NCBI GenBank assembly: GCA_049999805.1
Contig: JBNGIO010006303.1
Coordinates: 304,466 to 368,465 of the forward strand
Direction: 5' to 3'
DNA: 64,000 bases
Source: Folioceros fuciformis
Taxonomy: Eukaryota; Anthocerotophyta; Anthocerotopsida; Anthocerotales
Of this stretch, positions 24,041 to 35,227 are shown piece by piece. The notes beneath the pieces are model-generated. The model worked only from the letters and a program-made list of their open reading frames with translations. It was not told the origin of the DNA and ran no database searches. The first letter of the stretch is position 1, and each line of letters begins with the position of its first letter. A program made the position numbers and the translations under genes.

Positions 24041-26330
24041 ATGCAGGTCGGGAGGATGTTGAAGTACGTGTTCGCCGGAGCGCTCGCTCTGGGGCTGGGC
24101 GGGGCCGCGGTCAAGGTGCGGCGGGGGCGGAGGTATGCCAGGCTGCAGCCGCTGCTGTACTGCGACCGGGCTGGCCGGGTGGAGGGGATTGAGGTGTTCG
24201 GGGATTACGTTGGTGCGTGCTGGTGGGATGTGGTGTTGCTTGTTGGTCGGAGTGGAGTGGGGGCGGGAGCGCGGGGTTTGCTGTCGTTTGGACTAACGGC
24301 ATGTGGGGTTTGGGAATATGGTGATTGGGGATGGGGCTCGGGCTGGTGCAGTTCGGCAGCTCGGGTTGAGCCGGGACTCGGAGATCGGGAGGCGGTTGGC
24401 TAAGGGGGCGGAGGGGTTTTTGCGGGGGGATAAGTCCGGCTCCGATGACAGCCTGGAGCATCTCTTCGACCTCATATCCAAGGTCTGTGATGTTTCCGCG
24501 GAGAACAAGGTGCAGTCGGTGTACGAGGAGCTGCTCAAGGAGTTGGAGTTGTGCTTGTTGTCGTATTTCAGTTTCCACTGGCATCATGCGTCCATCTTTC
24601 TGGAGCAGGTGATGGTTGTAATTCGTGAATCCGGTGTTGTAGAACGCTGCTAATTAGGGCTCGGTCATGGGGCGGGCGTTTGTAAGATGCTGCCCTCGGT
24701 GTGGCAGATTGTTGGGACGGGGAGTGGGTCGTCCAAGGGCAAGCTTCGGAAGGCTGTGCTCACAGTCACAAGGTGCGTGGTTGGACCGTCGGAATGGGAT
24801 GGCTTGTGTCTGGAGGGTTGCTGCGGGGTCTTAAACGCTTTTTGTTTCTGCGCAGGCAACATCAGATCGATCAGGTGGTGAAGACGCTGAACATGAAGCG
24901 GGTCATGTCCACCATGCTGGAGCAGCTCAAGAGGATGGGGAGGCAGCCATCGCTCCCCAGTGACAAGGAGGTCATGGTTCCTGTGGAGTCCTGTTCTCGG
25001 AGCCCTGTTCTACTTATGATTGGCGGGGGAATGGGCGCTGGAAAGAGTACTGCGGTAAAAGACATCATGCAGTGGTATCATCCACTTTCTCCGACCTTTC
25101 GGTTGCACTGAAATCCAAAGCTTTATTGCATGTACAGTAACTCTGGACTGATACCGAGACGGTTTGATGCAGTCCCTTCTGGGCGCATGCTGGTCCGAAT
25201 GCGGTGGTGGTTGAGGCTGATGCTTTCAAGGAGACGGACGTGGTCTACCGTGCCCTCAACTCTCTGGGCCACATTGATGTGGCCCAAACTGCGCAACTGG
25301 TCAGAGGGTCTGTACCTCTTCTTGTATCAAGTGAATGCTTCAGTGGGCCGTTGACAGTGGTGCTGTGGATTCCAGGTCCATGATTCCTCCACTCAGGCGG
25401 CTTCTTCACTGCTGGTTGCGGCCTTGAATGAAGGGCGAGATATCATCTATGACGGGACCATGTCATGGGAGCCATTCATCGTGCAAACTATTGAAATGGC
25501 AAGGGACGTTCATCGGAGGAAGTACCGTTTGGGTCCGGGATATACCAAAGGACCCGATGGTGTTGTTCACGAGAAATATTGGGAACCGGTGGATGATGAG
25601 GACGATGCAGAGTCTCTGGAAGGGGAGGATTCCTCAGTCCATGCCGGAAAGCAGCCTGCAGATCCTTCCCCGCAGCAGTCTAAGAAGCCCTACCGGATCG
25701 AGCTTGCTGGCGTGACTTGCGAAGCTTATGTTGCTGTAGTGCGAGGGATGAGGTACGAAACATATCTGATTCCACGCTCAGGTTGGTGCAGGAACGTTCA
25801 CAAGCTAACCGCCTTTCTTCTGCTCTCCAGACGAGCCATTCTCACAGGACGAGGAGTCCCAGTGGGAGGCCAACTTAAATCTCACAAACTCTTTTCACAG
25901 TCTGTGGAAAAGTATTGCGAGCTTGTAGACCATGCCAAGCTATACTCAACGAGTGCAGTCGGCCAACCTGCGGAGGTAACTTTCCCGTTCGGAGTAGCAT
26001 GGGTTTTGGGTTTGAGGCTGTTGAGAAGGGGTACCCCACCGCTGCCATTTTCCGACTCGTGGTTGTGTGCCATGGCAGCTAATCGGGTGGAAAGAAGGGA
26101 CCAGCAAGCTGCTTGTCGACAATGAGGCCTTCAGGGCAGTCAGACAATTATCCACGTTGAATCAACATGCGGGTTCTATATATGAGCTTTACCCAGGCCT
26201 CACGGACCGGTGCGGACAAGTTCAGAAATGGAGAGACAGTTTGGTCTCTGCAGAAAGACTCAAGCGTCAGGCGCTGTTGAGAAGCCAGCTCCTCGTCTAC
26301 GAAGGCAGCGTGGGCCGAACAACAACTTGA
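24041..26330 (+). CDS. Zeta-toxin-domain P-loop kinase-like protein (plant family)
   Basis: Eight exons: 24041-24212, 24352-24608, 24708-24772, 24856-25074, 25173-25299, 25376-25752, 25831-25975, 26079-26330, all GT-AG and all in phase, giving 537 residues. Residues about 1-25 form a possible N-terminal membrane anchor (YVFAGALALGLGGAAV). A helical region follows, then Walker A GGGMGAGKST (about 222-230), VVVEADAFKETDVVYRAL and IIYDGTMSWEPF. The order matches the plant family of zeta-toxin-fold nucleotide kinases (Arabidopsis At2g26190/At1g06750 type). Bacterial relatives phosphorylate UDP-sugars, but the substrate in plants is not known to me. It is a normal plant gene, not half of a toxin-antitoxin pair. 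Confidence 0.88.
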
Positions 26331-26543
26331 ACTACAGTGTGAGCAAAACAGAACAAAAGGAGTTTCTCGTGTGCTGTATCATCTACGTGGATAGTACCCC
26401 AGGACCAGGCTGCTACTTGAAGATTCCCCTTCGAGAATCCAAGGTGAACAATTCCGAGAATTTTACGACTTCAAATGAAATTCGGAGGAAACTTAATCGT
26501 TATTTAAATATAATAATATAAAACTGACCTCACTAGGTGTCAA

Positions 26544-26560
26544 GCTGGAGTAGCTCAGTT

Positions 26561-26593
<33 letters not shown>

Positions 26594-26617
26594 GAGGTTC
26601 AAGCCCTCCCTCTAGCG
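26544..26617 (+). tRNA. tRNA-Asn (anticodon GTT)
   Basis: A 74-nt cloverleaf: acceptor GCTGGAG pairs with CTCTAGC (one G-T pair), A box TAGCTCAGTTGG, anticodon loop CTGTTAA with GTT, T arm GGAGG-TTCAAGC-CCTCC and discriminator G. The sequence closely resembles plant nuclear tRNA-Asn. The upstream flank is AT-rich, as is common for plant tRNA genes; I see no T-run within about 20 bases downstream. No intron. Confidence 0.95.
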
Positions 26618-29317
26618 GATGGTACTGATGCAGGCAGAGTATATGATTGCTTGTCTACTGTTCGCTCCGAACTTTTACTTGGATTCCGCTGAAGCCTGTA
26701 CCATTTCCGCCACAGACGACGGACGCTTCGTAGTCGATATTGAAGTTTTCTATGGTGGCGGCTTTGAGTACAACCGGAATTCCACCTTTCGACCCAATTG
26801 GTCATAGCGAAATCGAAAACCCTGCATGTTTGCGGGGTCAACGTTGTCTCGAAGGAAGTCGGGTACGCGCGGGTGCCCGCAGAGCAACATTGGTGGTCAG
26901 TTTCCGAATCACATCCCGATTCATTGAGCGACCCCTCACAGCGTGGAATGGATCCATCGTTTCAATTTTGCAATGGACCACCAAAATCTTTGGCACACTG
27001 GCATGCATGTATGTATTATGTCTAGGTCTGAGAACTCGAAGAGTAATTAGAAGTCGCCGGGTACGAAGTCCTGCTGCCTGGACAGCCATCGCCGCCCCCG
27101 TAATGGGAGAATGGAAAGCCACCGGAAGCGGACCCGATCACTCTCACTCGGGAGTACACAAAATTCTCCATGATACAGCCCAGCCCCTGGACAACCCACG
27201 GATGGCTAGTTGCTAATTTGCGAGAGGATCTGGAAGTTCAGCAACTCCATCAATGTCGTATCCCGTGCGCCCGATAGGTCCACCGGCTTGTTCAACCGGT
27301 AACAGCTTTCAGGCCGAACGATATCGATGATCGTCCTGTCAGCATGGATTGTCAGCACAGTCCAGGGGATCCTCGGGAACTGAAGAATAGCTGCAGATAG
27401 GGTCGGCGTCGACCTGCCGCCATTCCCACAGCCCTTGCGTGCTGTGTGGCTACATACACATAATGCAGAAAAATAGTACGTACAGTAAAACCTTGATGGC
27501 CGTGCAATAAGAACAACCCCGAATCCGCAATGGTGGGTGGACTCGGTTCCCCACTGCCAGCAGGTGCCCGGCCAAGGATCCATATTTATGTGATGCCCCC
27601 GTGGGCCGAACATAGGATGCGAACCTCGGGGCGGGTGACACAGTCCCTCTCTTAGTCCCATACAGTGAAAGAGTCCCATAGACTCACACTCTCTATGGGA
27701 TTTTATTGGAGACCGCAGGAGGAAGGAGGTCATGTGTCTCATCAAACAGATAGGCACTTGAAGGCACAGTGAGCGAGAAGAGGAAGATGCTGTGTGTGGA
27801 CAAAGCCGAAAAACTGGCCCCGGCTTTCGGTCTCTCTAACCCACCAGACGGCTCAACTTTACGGTCATTCAGAAAGTCGTGTGCATAGGAGGGCAGAGGG
27901 ATGCGCACCAGCCACTTGCGCACCGGGTCCCCGTCGGCTCATCTAGGGGAGGGGGATACGAGGGCATGAAGGCCGTGGCTGGTGCAATGAGGCCAGGTTT
28001 CGACTAACCACTTTCTCGGGGATTGGAGAGTCGGATTGGGTGTTGCCCGTAATCCCTTAATATATGCTGTACATGAACAGTGCTGTACTACCCGGTCATG
28101 CCACGATATGGCAAGTTGCAAGTTCGCTTCCCTCTCAAGGCTGTCAGAACCTACCGGGTTACTAGAGACCCAGTTTTAAAGAGTTAACGTTCCATTCGAA
28201 TATCCCGTTCTCATACTATCCGTCTAGCTATTTTACATATCTACTTCATTGTACAGTACACCTTAGTATACCAAACATTGTTTTCATTAAGTAAAGCAGA
28301 TATAGATTGGTCTAGTGAAGATTGATTCTCCCTCTTTCTTTCTTCCGAGGTTGCCTTCTTTCAACACTGGCGTATCCATTGTTTCTTTCTTTCATCCTAG
28401 GTAGCCGTGTATCTATTGTTTCTTTCTTATGTGGTGTCATTCTTTTCATAATACGTATTCATTGCTTTGTAAAGAACATTGGCAAATATGGCTTTTAGAA
28501 TAGTAGCAAGCATTGGCCAATGCGGCAAGAGCGCAGGCCAACGCCGTTTTAGAACAGCAACAAGCACAGGCCAAGCAGTTTATAACAGCAACAAGCACAG
28601 GCCAAGCAGTTTATTGGGCACACTTTTGTTATTCAACATCATTACATTTTGGGAACAATGGATTGGTAGGTAGGCCTTTTGTTATTTCACATCATTACAT
28701 TTTGGGAAGGGTGGGTTATTTTTGAGAATGATGGTGGAAGGAGGCTAGGACCCAAGTTTTTGAGAATGATGGTGGAAGGAGGCTAGTACCCAAAGTTTTT
28801 GAGAATGATGGTGGAAGGAGGCTGGTACCCAAAGTTTGTGAGATTGATGGTGGAAGGAGGCTAGTACCCAAAGTTTTTGAGGATGATGGTGGAAGGAGGC
28901 TAGTACCCAAAGTTTTTGAGAATGATGGTGGAAGGAGGCTGGTACATTTTGGGTGCTAGGGTTATTTTTCTAATCTTTGGATTTTTCATCTTTTTTTTAA
29001 TAATAGATAGTCCAATTTTTAAGAATAGAAAGTACATAATAAAAAATCCACTTTTTTTAATAATAGAAAGTACATCTCCTGAAAGCATGTTCTATCATAT
29101 TCAATTGTGCTCGTCAATATTTTTTATGGTTTATGGAGATTCCTTTCGTGCTGGCAAAGGGTATAGGGCTCAATGCACATGCGCACAGCTGCCTGCCTAC
29201 GTGGGGAAAACAGACTGAAGTCCGAAGAAGTGCGCCCCTAACATGCGAGGGCGATTGCCGGAGCGTCGGATCCGTGCAACTTTTACACCAATCCGGGGTG
29301 AGCGGGGATCGGAGGCC
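26618..29317. other. Intergenic with minisatellite, no supported gene
   Basis: Open frames such as minus 27206-27757 show no known domain. The stretch 28500-28700 contains short direct duplications (AGCACAGGCCAAGCAGTTTA twice; CATCATTACATTTTGGGAA twice), followed by the 39-bp tandem array at 28717-28955 and an AT-rich stretch to 29130. The last 200 bases would hold the promoter of the dioxygenase gene. Confidence 0.5.
28717..28955. repeat. 39-bp tandem repeat, about six copies
   Basis: The unit begins TTTTTGAGAATGATGGTGGA and ends GGCTAGTACCCAAAG, and is repeated about six times with a few substitutions. It leaves open frames on the minus strand (GTSLLPPS repeats) that are by-products of the repeat. 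Confidence 0.9.
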
Positions 29318-30693
29318 ATGGCGGGCGAGGTCGGGGCCGGGGTCGATGCCGGCGTGAAGGCGATGGTGGACGCCGGGCTGGACTCGGTGCCGAGCCAGTT
29401 CATCAGGCCCCTGGAGGAGCGAGCCAACGCCAAGGTGGCCGACGGCCACAAGATGCAGCGCCTCCCTGTCATAGATCTCTCCGAGCTCGACGGCGCACAC
29501 CGGGCCGCCACCTTGGATCAAATCCACCAAGCCTGCCAACAATGGGGCTTCTTCCAAGTAAGCTGCAGTTAGGTGAGCATGCGCACATCCAGCGGACCGA
29601 TTCTCGATTCCATCGAATTGGATAAAATCTTTCCAATGTTTATCGTGTGATGTAGGTGATCAACCACGGCGTGCCGCGTGCTGCTATGGATCGTGGCCAG
29701 GACTTGGCGGAGCGCTTCCATCGACTGCCTGAACAGGAGAAGCTGGCGTTTCGTTCGGGGCCCGGTGTGCGGGCTTCTTTCTTTAGTAGTCTGGCCTTCT
29801 ACTGCGATCAGGAGGCCACCAAGGACTGGAGGGATGTGATGATGCATACTTTTGAAGCTGGCTGGGAAGAGGCTCCAGGGGCGTGGCCAGACAATCCGCC
29901 TCTGTACAAGTATGTGGAACCTCTTGCATGTGCCTGCGGGCATTGTGGAATATGAACAGGGTTCGAGACGACCAGGCTTATCACTTCAAGCTCATTGTCG
30001 TCTTACTTGTGTGGCAATGCAGAGAGACCATGGTAGAATATGTCCACGGGGTTCACACTTTGGCTTACAAGCTGCTGGCTGTCATGGCTGAAAACCTTGG
30101 CGTGCCTGTGGATTACTTTGAGCAGGAGGTCAAACTTTACCACATGTTGAACTGGAACTTCTATCCCACGTGCCCCGAGCCGGATCTCACGCTTGGCGTG
30201 AAAGGGCACTCGGACTTTGGAGTCATCACTGTTCTGCTTCCCAGTGAAGTCCCGGGCTTGCAGGTTAAGAAAGACGGAGAGTGGGTTCCGGTGGAGCCTA
30301 ATTTGGACGCCTTTGTCGTCAACATAGGAGACAGCATGCAGGTGAGACTGAGTGGAACTCCTTTGTGTTGAGTTATGTTGGGAATGTATCAATTCTCGCG
30401 TGTGTGTGCCATTGTTTCTGGCCTGCCTGCAGGCGATCAGCAATGACCTGTACATAAGTGCCAACCATCGGGCTACTGTGAACACCGACAAGGATCGGTT
30501 GTCGATGGTGTTCTTTATGCTGCCGTTGCCGAATCAGATACTGTCTGTGCCACCTCAGCTGGTGTCGCCGCAGCGGCCTGCTCGCTACCGGCCATACACC
30601 TTTGAAGAATACCTGAAAGTGGTTAACACGTGCCCAGAGCTGCCCGATGCGAACTATGTTCTTGCCAACTTCCGCCAACTAACAGTCGATTGA
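29318..30693 (+). CDS. 2-oxoglutarate/Fe(II)-dependent dioxygenase, copy 1
   Basis: Exons 29318-29557, 29656-29909, 30023-30341 and 30433-30693 join in phase to 357 residues. The N-terminal DIOX_N domain (PVIDLSEL; GFFQVINHGVP) is followed by the 2OG-FeII_Oxy domain with iron ligands H227 and D229 (GHSDFG), the distal His H283 (SANHR) and the 2-oxoglutarate-binding R293-x-S295. The family (DOXC class) includes flavonol synthase, gibberellin oxidases and SRG1/DMR6-like enzymes; the substrate cannot be told from sequence alone. An upstream in-frame ATG (29243) would add 25 residues, but 29318 matches the start of the neighbour and of the family. Copy 2 lies 1.4 kb downstream in the same orientation. 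Confidence 0.9.
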
Positions 30694-32068
30694 AACACGA
30701 ACATTGACTGTGAATTGTAATCTGCAACCCCGATAAGGCAAACATGTTACTTCAATCCATCGTCGCAGCTGCTAGCGGAAAAGAATCATAGCGTGCGAGA
30801 TTTAAAAGATGACAAAATTCTTGTTTTTCTTCATTCTGCATTGCATTACCAGGATTGCTGTTGTGCCGTTACCGACTGATGACAGATGTTCGTGCGTCTG
30901 TGAAATGAAACATGTGAGGTGCTGCAACCTTCTCCTCCCTCCACGCACGACTTCCTCATATCCACAACACAAGTGAAGAAGCTGCCTTTAGTGTTGGTCA
31001 AATGCTTGTTCACTAGCGCTAGGATCAACGATTGCATAGCTTCGCTTACAAGGGCTCCTCTTTCTCACATACATCATTCTGTAGAGAGGCAACCGGCCGG
31101 CCCGAAATTCGTTTAGCTGCAACCATGGAGAACAGCCAACAGTTCCACTGTCACCTCGATGTCCAATCAGGGTTTGCAAGCCCTCCGAGATGTTGCAAAC
31201 GCTTGCAACATCTCCGAAGACGGTGCAGTACTGCCCAGCTGAGTGACAAGGCATACGCACCTATGCTCCCTAGCAACTCAGGAACATTGCTCACACAATT
31301 GTGGGTTTAGGAATTCTAACAAGAAATTGCCGCTCCTCGTGCACAAGAGTTTGGCTGGGCTGGCATGGTCACTCAACTCCCCCACATCCCTATTTACACC
31401 ACAACGCCATGAAATTTGTTCATTGCGATCTTAGTTGTTAGTGAATCAGGTGACCACCTCCTTCGTTTCATTGATCCAGCTACCTCCTTCCCAGGCTGAC
31501 TATCTGACAACAACAATATTTATGACAAGACAAAACGAGCCAAGACAAAGCAGAATAATGTGGACGGATCTCATCGGGCCACTCGCGAGCTGTAAACTTC
31601 GATCGGTGTAATCGGAGATGCCATATGTGTGGCTGGATTTCGTGCGGGGACGGACGCTGCATGTGTGCGGGCGGAATTCGGAAGATCAAGCCCTAGGAGA
31701 GAGGGAGAAATAAAGAAGTCGATGCCTTGCACTGTACAGTCGACGTGGTTCCGTGCAGATGCGAAACGGTGGTCACCACCACCACGGTGAAAGCGCAATC
31801 CCATTCTAGCCAAACCACCAGGGGTGCGTTGACAGCAGACTTCCCGATGCTGCACAAGGTATCTTGCAGGGCCCATTCCCCCCAGCGGTATCGTCGGTGT
31901 ACGGATATTGTGTGTCGCTACTCCTGAGAATGTCGAGATTAAAGCTGACCGTCACTCCCAGTGCCAACAATTCAAAGCAACACATCCTGCTCTGTCAGTG
32001 CAAGAGAATTCGAAGCTTCCAACAATCTGCACGCTCTCGTCCGCGGCCGAGAAGGGATCCCAGACGGT
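30694..32068. other. Intergenic spacer between the two dioxygenase genes
   Basis: No supported gene. Short open frames have no known content. The region must hold the 3' end of copy 1 and the promoter of copy 2. A GGTCACCACCACCACGGTG stretch lies at about 31770. Confidence 0.5.
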
Positions 32069-33445
32069 ATGGGCCCCGAGGCCGGAGTGAAGGCGCTGGT
32101 GGACGGCGGGCTCGACTCGGTGCCGAGCCAGTTCGTCAGGCCCCTGCAGGAGCGAGCCAGTGTCAAGATGGCCGACACTCGAACCTCACAGCACCTCCCT
32201 GTCATCGACCTCTCCAAGCTAGACGGCCCCGACCGGGCCGCCACCTACGACCAAATCCACCGAGCGTGCAAAGAATGGGGCTTCTTCCAAGTATGCAGTC
32301 AGGAGCTGCACACCTAGCTGCATACCTTGCAAACTGCGACAATTGAGCCGTTTCAAAAACTGTACATGTGCCGCAGGTGATCAACCACGGCGTCCCGCGT
32401 GACGTGATAGATCGCGCCCGGGCCATGGCAGACCAGTTCCACCGGCTCCCAGTGGAGGAGAAGCTGGCTTTCAAGCCGAAGCCCGACGTGCATGCAGCTG
32501 CTGGCATCTTCTTCAGCAGTCTTGGCACGTATTGTGAGGAGGAGGCGACCATGGACTGGAGAGATGTGCTGATGCACAAATTTGAACCTGGCTGGGAGAA
32601 GGATCCCGGCGCCTGGCCGGAGCAGCCGTTGTCTCCGTACAAGTATGCACACACTATTGTTTCATTTTCCTTTGTGCAGCCGCTAGTTGAAAGTGAGTTC
32701 ACGTCTACGCTCACAGTACTTCATCTGATGAACATTCGCCTTCCTACAGGGAGACTGTGCTGGACTACCTCCGCGGCGTCCAAGGTTTGGCTTACAAACT
32801 GCTGGCAATCGTGTCCGAAAATCTTGGTATTCCTGTGGATTACTTCGAGCGGGAGCTGGCATTCGAAAAGCTGCTCACCTGGAACTTCTATCCCACGTGC
32901 CCCGAGCCAGATCTGACCCTGGGAGTGAAAAGCCATGCGGACTGGGGAAGCATCACTGTGCTGCTTCCCGGTGCCGTCCCTGGCTTGCAGGTTAAGAAAG
33001 ACGGGGAGTGGATTCCTGTCGAGCCAAAAGGGCCGGACGCCTTTGTGATCAACTTAGGAGACACAATGCAGGTAAGCGGGAAAAGTCCTGCTTCCGAACG
33101 ATTGAGTAGGTTGCATGCGCCACGTACGTTGAGATATTTCTCACAAGAATTTGCCGCTCCCTGTGCCCCATTGGGTGCCTGCAGGCAATAAGCAATGGCC
33201 TGTACACAAGTGCCGACCATCGGGCGACGGTCAATGCCGACAAGGATCGCTTGTCTATCGCTCTCTTTATGCAGCCAATTCCAAAACAGATCATCTCGCC
33301 GGCCCCTCAGCTAGTGTCGGTGGAGCGACCTGCTCATTACCGGCCATACGCCTTTGAGGAATTCACGAACGTGGTCAGCAAGTTGCCAGAGCTTCCCGAT
33401 GCCAACTTTATTCTTGACACCTTCCGCCTCATAGCAGTCGGTTGA
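32069..33445 (+). CDS. 2-oxoglutarate/Fe(II)-dependent dioxygenase, copy 2
   Basis: Exons 32069-32290, 32377-32642, 32750-33071 and 33185-33445 give 356 residues. The same three intron positions and phases as copy 1 show a tandem duplication. Iron ligands H225, D227 (SHADWG) and H282, and R292-x-S294, are intact. Exon 2 carries a few extra codons (DVHAAAGIFFSS) compared with copy 1. No ATG lies upstream in frame within the open frame, so 32069 is the natural start. Substrate unknown; copies differ throughout, so they may have separate roles. Confidence 0.9.
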
Positions 33446-34216
33446 AACTTGATCTTGACAAGCCAAACGAGTACAGTATCTGGACGCCAGATTAATGTAC
33501 TAGTCAGTGCGGCGACTGGACAACGTCATAGGCTGAGAAAATCATTTGCAAACTTCAGTCTTAATATTTGGTAGATGAATTTGATCGGTAGCTATGTAGT
33601 TAGTGTCATGTATGGCCAATGTTGCCGAGTGATGGTAGAAATTTTGCTCCATCGCTATTATAGCCGATTTGCGAATAGGAATGTCTTCTCCTTATCGCCA
33701 ACACGCAGGTCGCTGGGGTGCACTTCTGTCCCTCCTTGTCAACCTCAACGTTTAGCTGATACCCAATTTGTCTAGGCAGCAAGACACGAAAGTGGAGACG
33801 CTTGATCCTCGTCTACTCCTTGAGATAAGTGACTTTTGGCTCCCATCCTCGTGTTTTAAGCGGCTTCTAATGCACAACCTCTTAGATGATAGAAGACTGC
33901 ATCCTCCGTCTTGCATCGTATTACATGTGCGCCGTATCGTCGATTTTTTCATCGCTCCATGGGCACCTCCTTCACAAAGAGCTCCAAAATGCACAGATGA
34001 CAGAAACAGATCCTCATTGTCTCTGATAAATAGAATTTCATCCTCCCTTGTACATTAAGAAGAAAGAGGTTACCTCCCAATCCAGCGCTAGACTTTGAGG
34101 GAATGGTTGGGTGAACTGAATAACTTAGTACCTTAGAACCACTCAAAACGTGAATTTCAAGCGCCCCAGGGCACCAAGAGCTCCTACGATTTCGGACGAG
34201 GACTGCGTGTCTCCAA

Positions 34217-34500
34217 AACGCACCGACGCCACGATTCCGAACTTGAGCCCCCATGTCTGTAACACGCACAGATTCCGAACTTGAGCCCCCATGTCTGTAA
34301 CACGCACAGATTCCGAACNNNNNNNNNNATTCCGAACTTGAGCCCCCATGTCTGTAACACGCACAGATTCCGAACCAAGACTCCGTGTCCCCAACACGCA
34401 GAGATGCACGTTTCTGATCTAAGACTCCGTGTCCCCAACACGCAGAGATGCACGTTTCTGATCTAAGACTCCGTGTCTCCAACGCGCGCAGATGATGTGT
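34217..34500. repeat. Tandem repeats of 38 and 44 bp, interrupted by a gap
   Basis: The 38-bp unit (GATTCCGAACTTGAGCCCCC and 18 more) occurs at least three times at about 34230-34373. From about 34380 a related 44-bp unit (AGACTCCGTGTCCCCAACAC and 24 more) occurs about 2.5 times. The Ns at 34319-34328 lie between repeat copies, so the true copy number is unknown. Confidence 0.85.
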
Positions 34501-34559
34501 TTCGCTTGTTCACACCAACAGGTCCACATCCTCGTCCTCAGCACCACACCACGAGGTCC

Positions 34560-34745
34560 AGGTCCGCACAACCGAAAGCCCATTTAAAGGAAAATGACGT
34601 TCAGAGAACCAGTTGCCAACTTAACACGGAAACCGAAGTTCGCAGAACCGGAAGCCAAATTAACGGAAAATGAGGTTCGCAGAACCCGAAGCCAGACTAG
34701 CGGACAAGAAGGTTCGAAGAACCGGAAGCCAACTTAACTTAAACG
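34560..34745. repeat. Degenerate 45-50 bp repeats
   Basis: The phrase AGAACCGGAAGCCAA-like recurs about every 45-50 bp (near 34570, 34605, 34645, 34682 and 34715), with intervening TTAACGGAAAATGAGGTTCG variants. Confidence 0.65.
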
Positions 34746-35227
34746 GGAACTTCGGGAACAGAAGGACCTTGAGCAGGAGACGGCAACTTCACCAGTCGGT
34801 TTAGCTCGAACAGTCCTTTCGGCCTCCGTCCGAGAGTGTACAAGCTGAAAGCATTTGCACAGCTTCCAGTTTAAGTGCGTCAGAGACCCCCGCAAGCATT
34901 GACATTCCTGGGATTCAATGAAGACTCGGCCATCTATATTTGTTTTGTCATCTCATCAACATCAAGTTCGATCGCCAGTACTGCAGAATCTTCCTGCATT
35001 GCCTCATCACTGGAGCACGAGGAAGCAACACGATCAGTAAACCAATATACCCATTTCACAAGGACTTCAAGCCCTCCAGCCTTGCCTAAGCTGGACGTTA
35101 ACGCCCAATTATTGCAAGAAGAGAAACGCTTCACACTGACTGCTCTGTGTGCAGGCAGTAGACACTCACACGGTGAATTTCAAACAAACATTTTGAACTT
35201 GCCGATCAGTAACCCTGGACATGATGG

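Larger units (their letters stand above)
33446..35227. other. Intergenic, repeat-containing
   Basis: No supported gene. A plus-strand open frame at 34875-35231 (118 codons, Ser-rich) has no recognisable domain. Tandem repeats occupy 34217-34500 and about 34560-34745, and a 10-N gap falls inside the first array. Confidence 0.5.

Noticed and set aside
24041-26330. Zeta-toxin domain suggesting a bacterial toxin-antitoxin system
   Set aside because: The gene has seven spliceosomal introns and matches a known plant family; there is no antitoxin partner and no bacterial context.
27206-27757. 183-codon minus frame
   Set aside because: No known motif, no splice or family support, ordinary for chance in this composition.
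28717-28955. Possible CRISPR array
   Set aside because: Direct tandem units with no distinct spacers, in a plant nuclear contig; it is a minisatellite.
33949-34482. 177-codon minus frame with repeated RHGGSSSE peptides
   Set aside because: It is the translation of the 38-bp tandem repeat and runs through the N-gap; not a gene.
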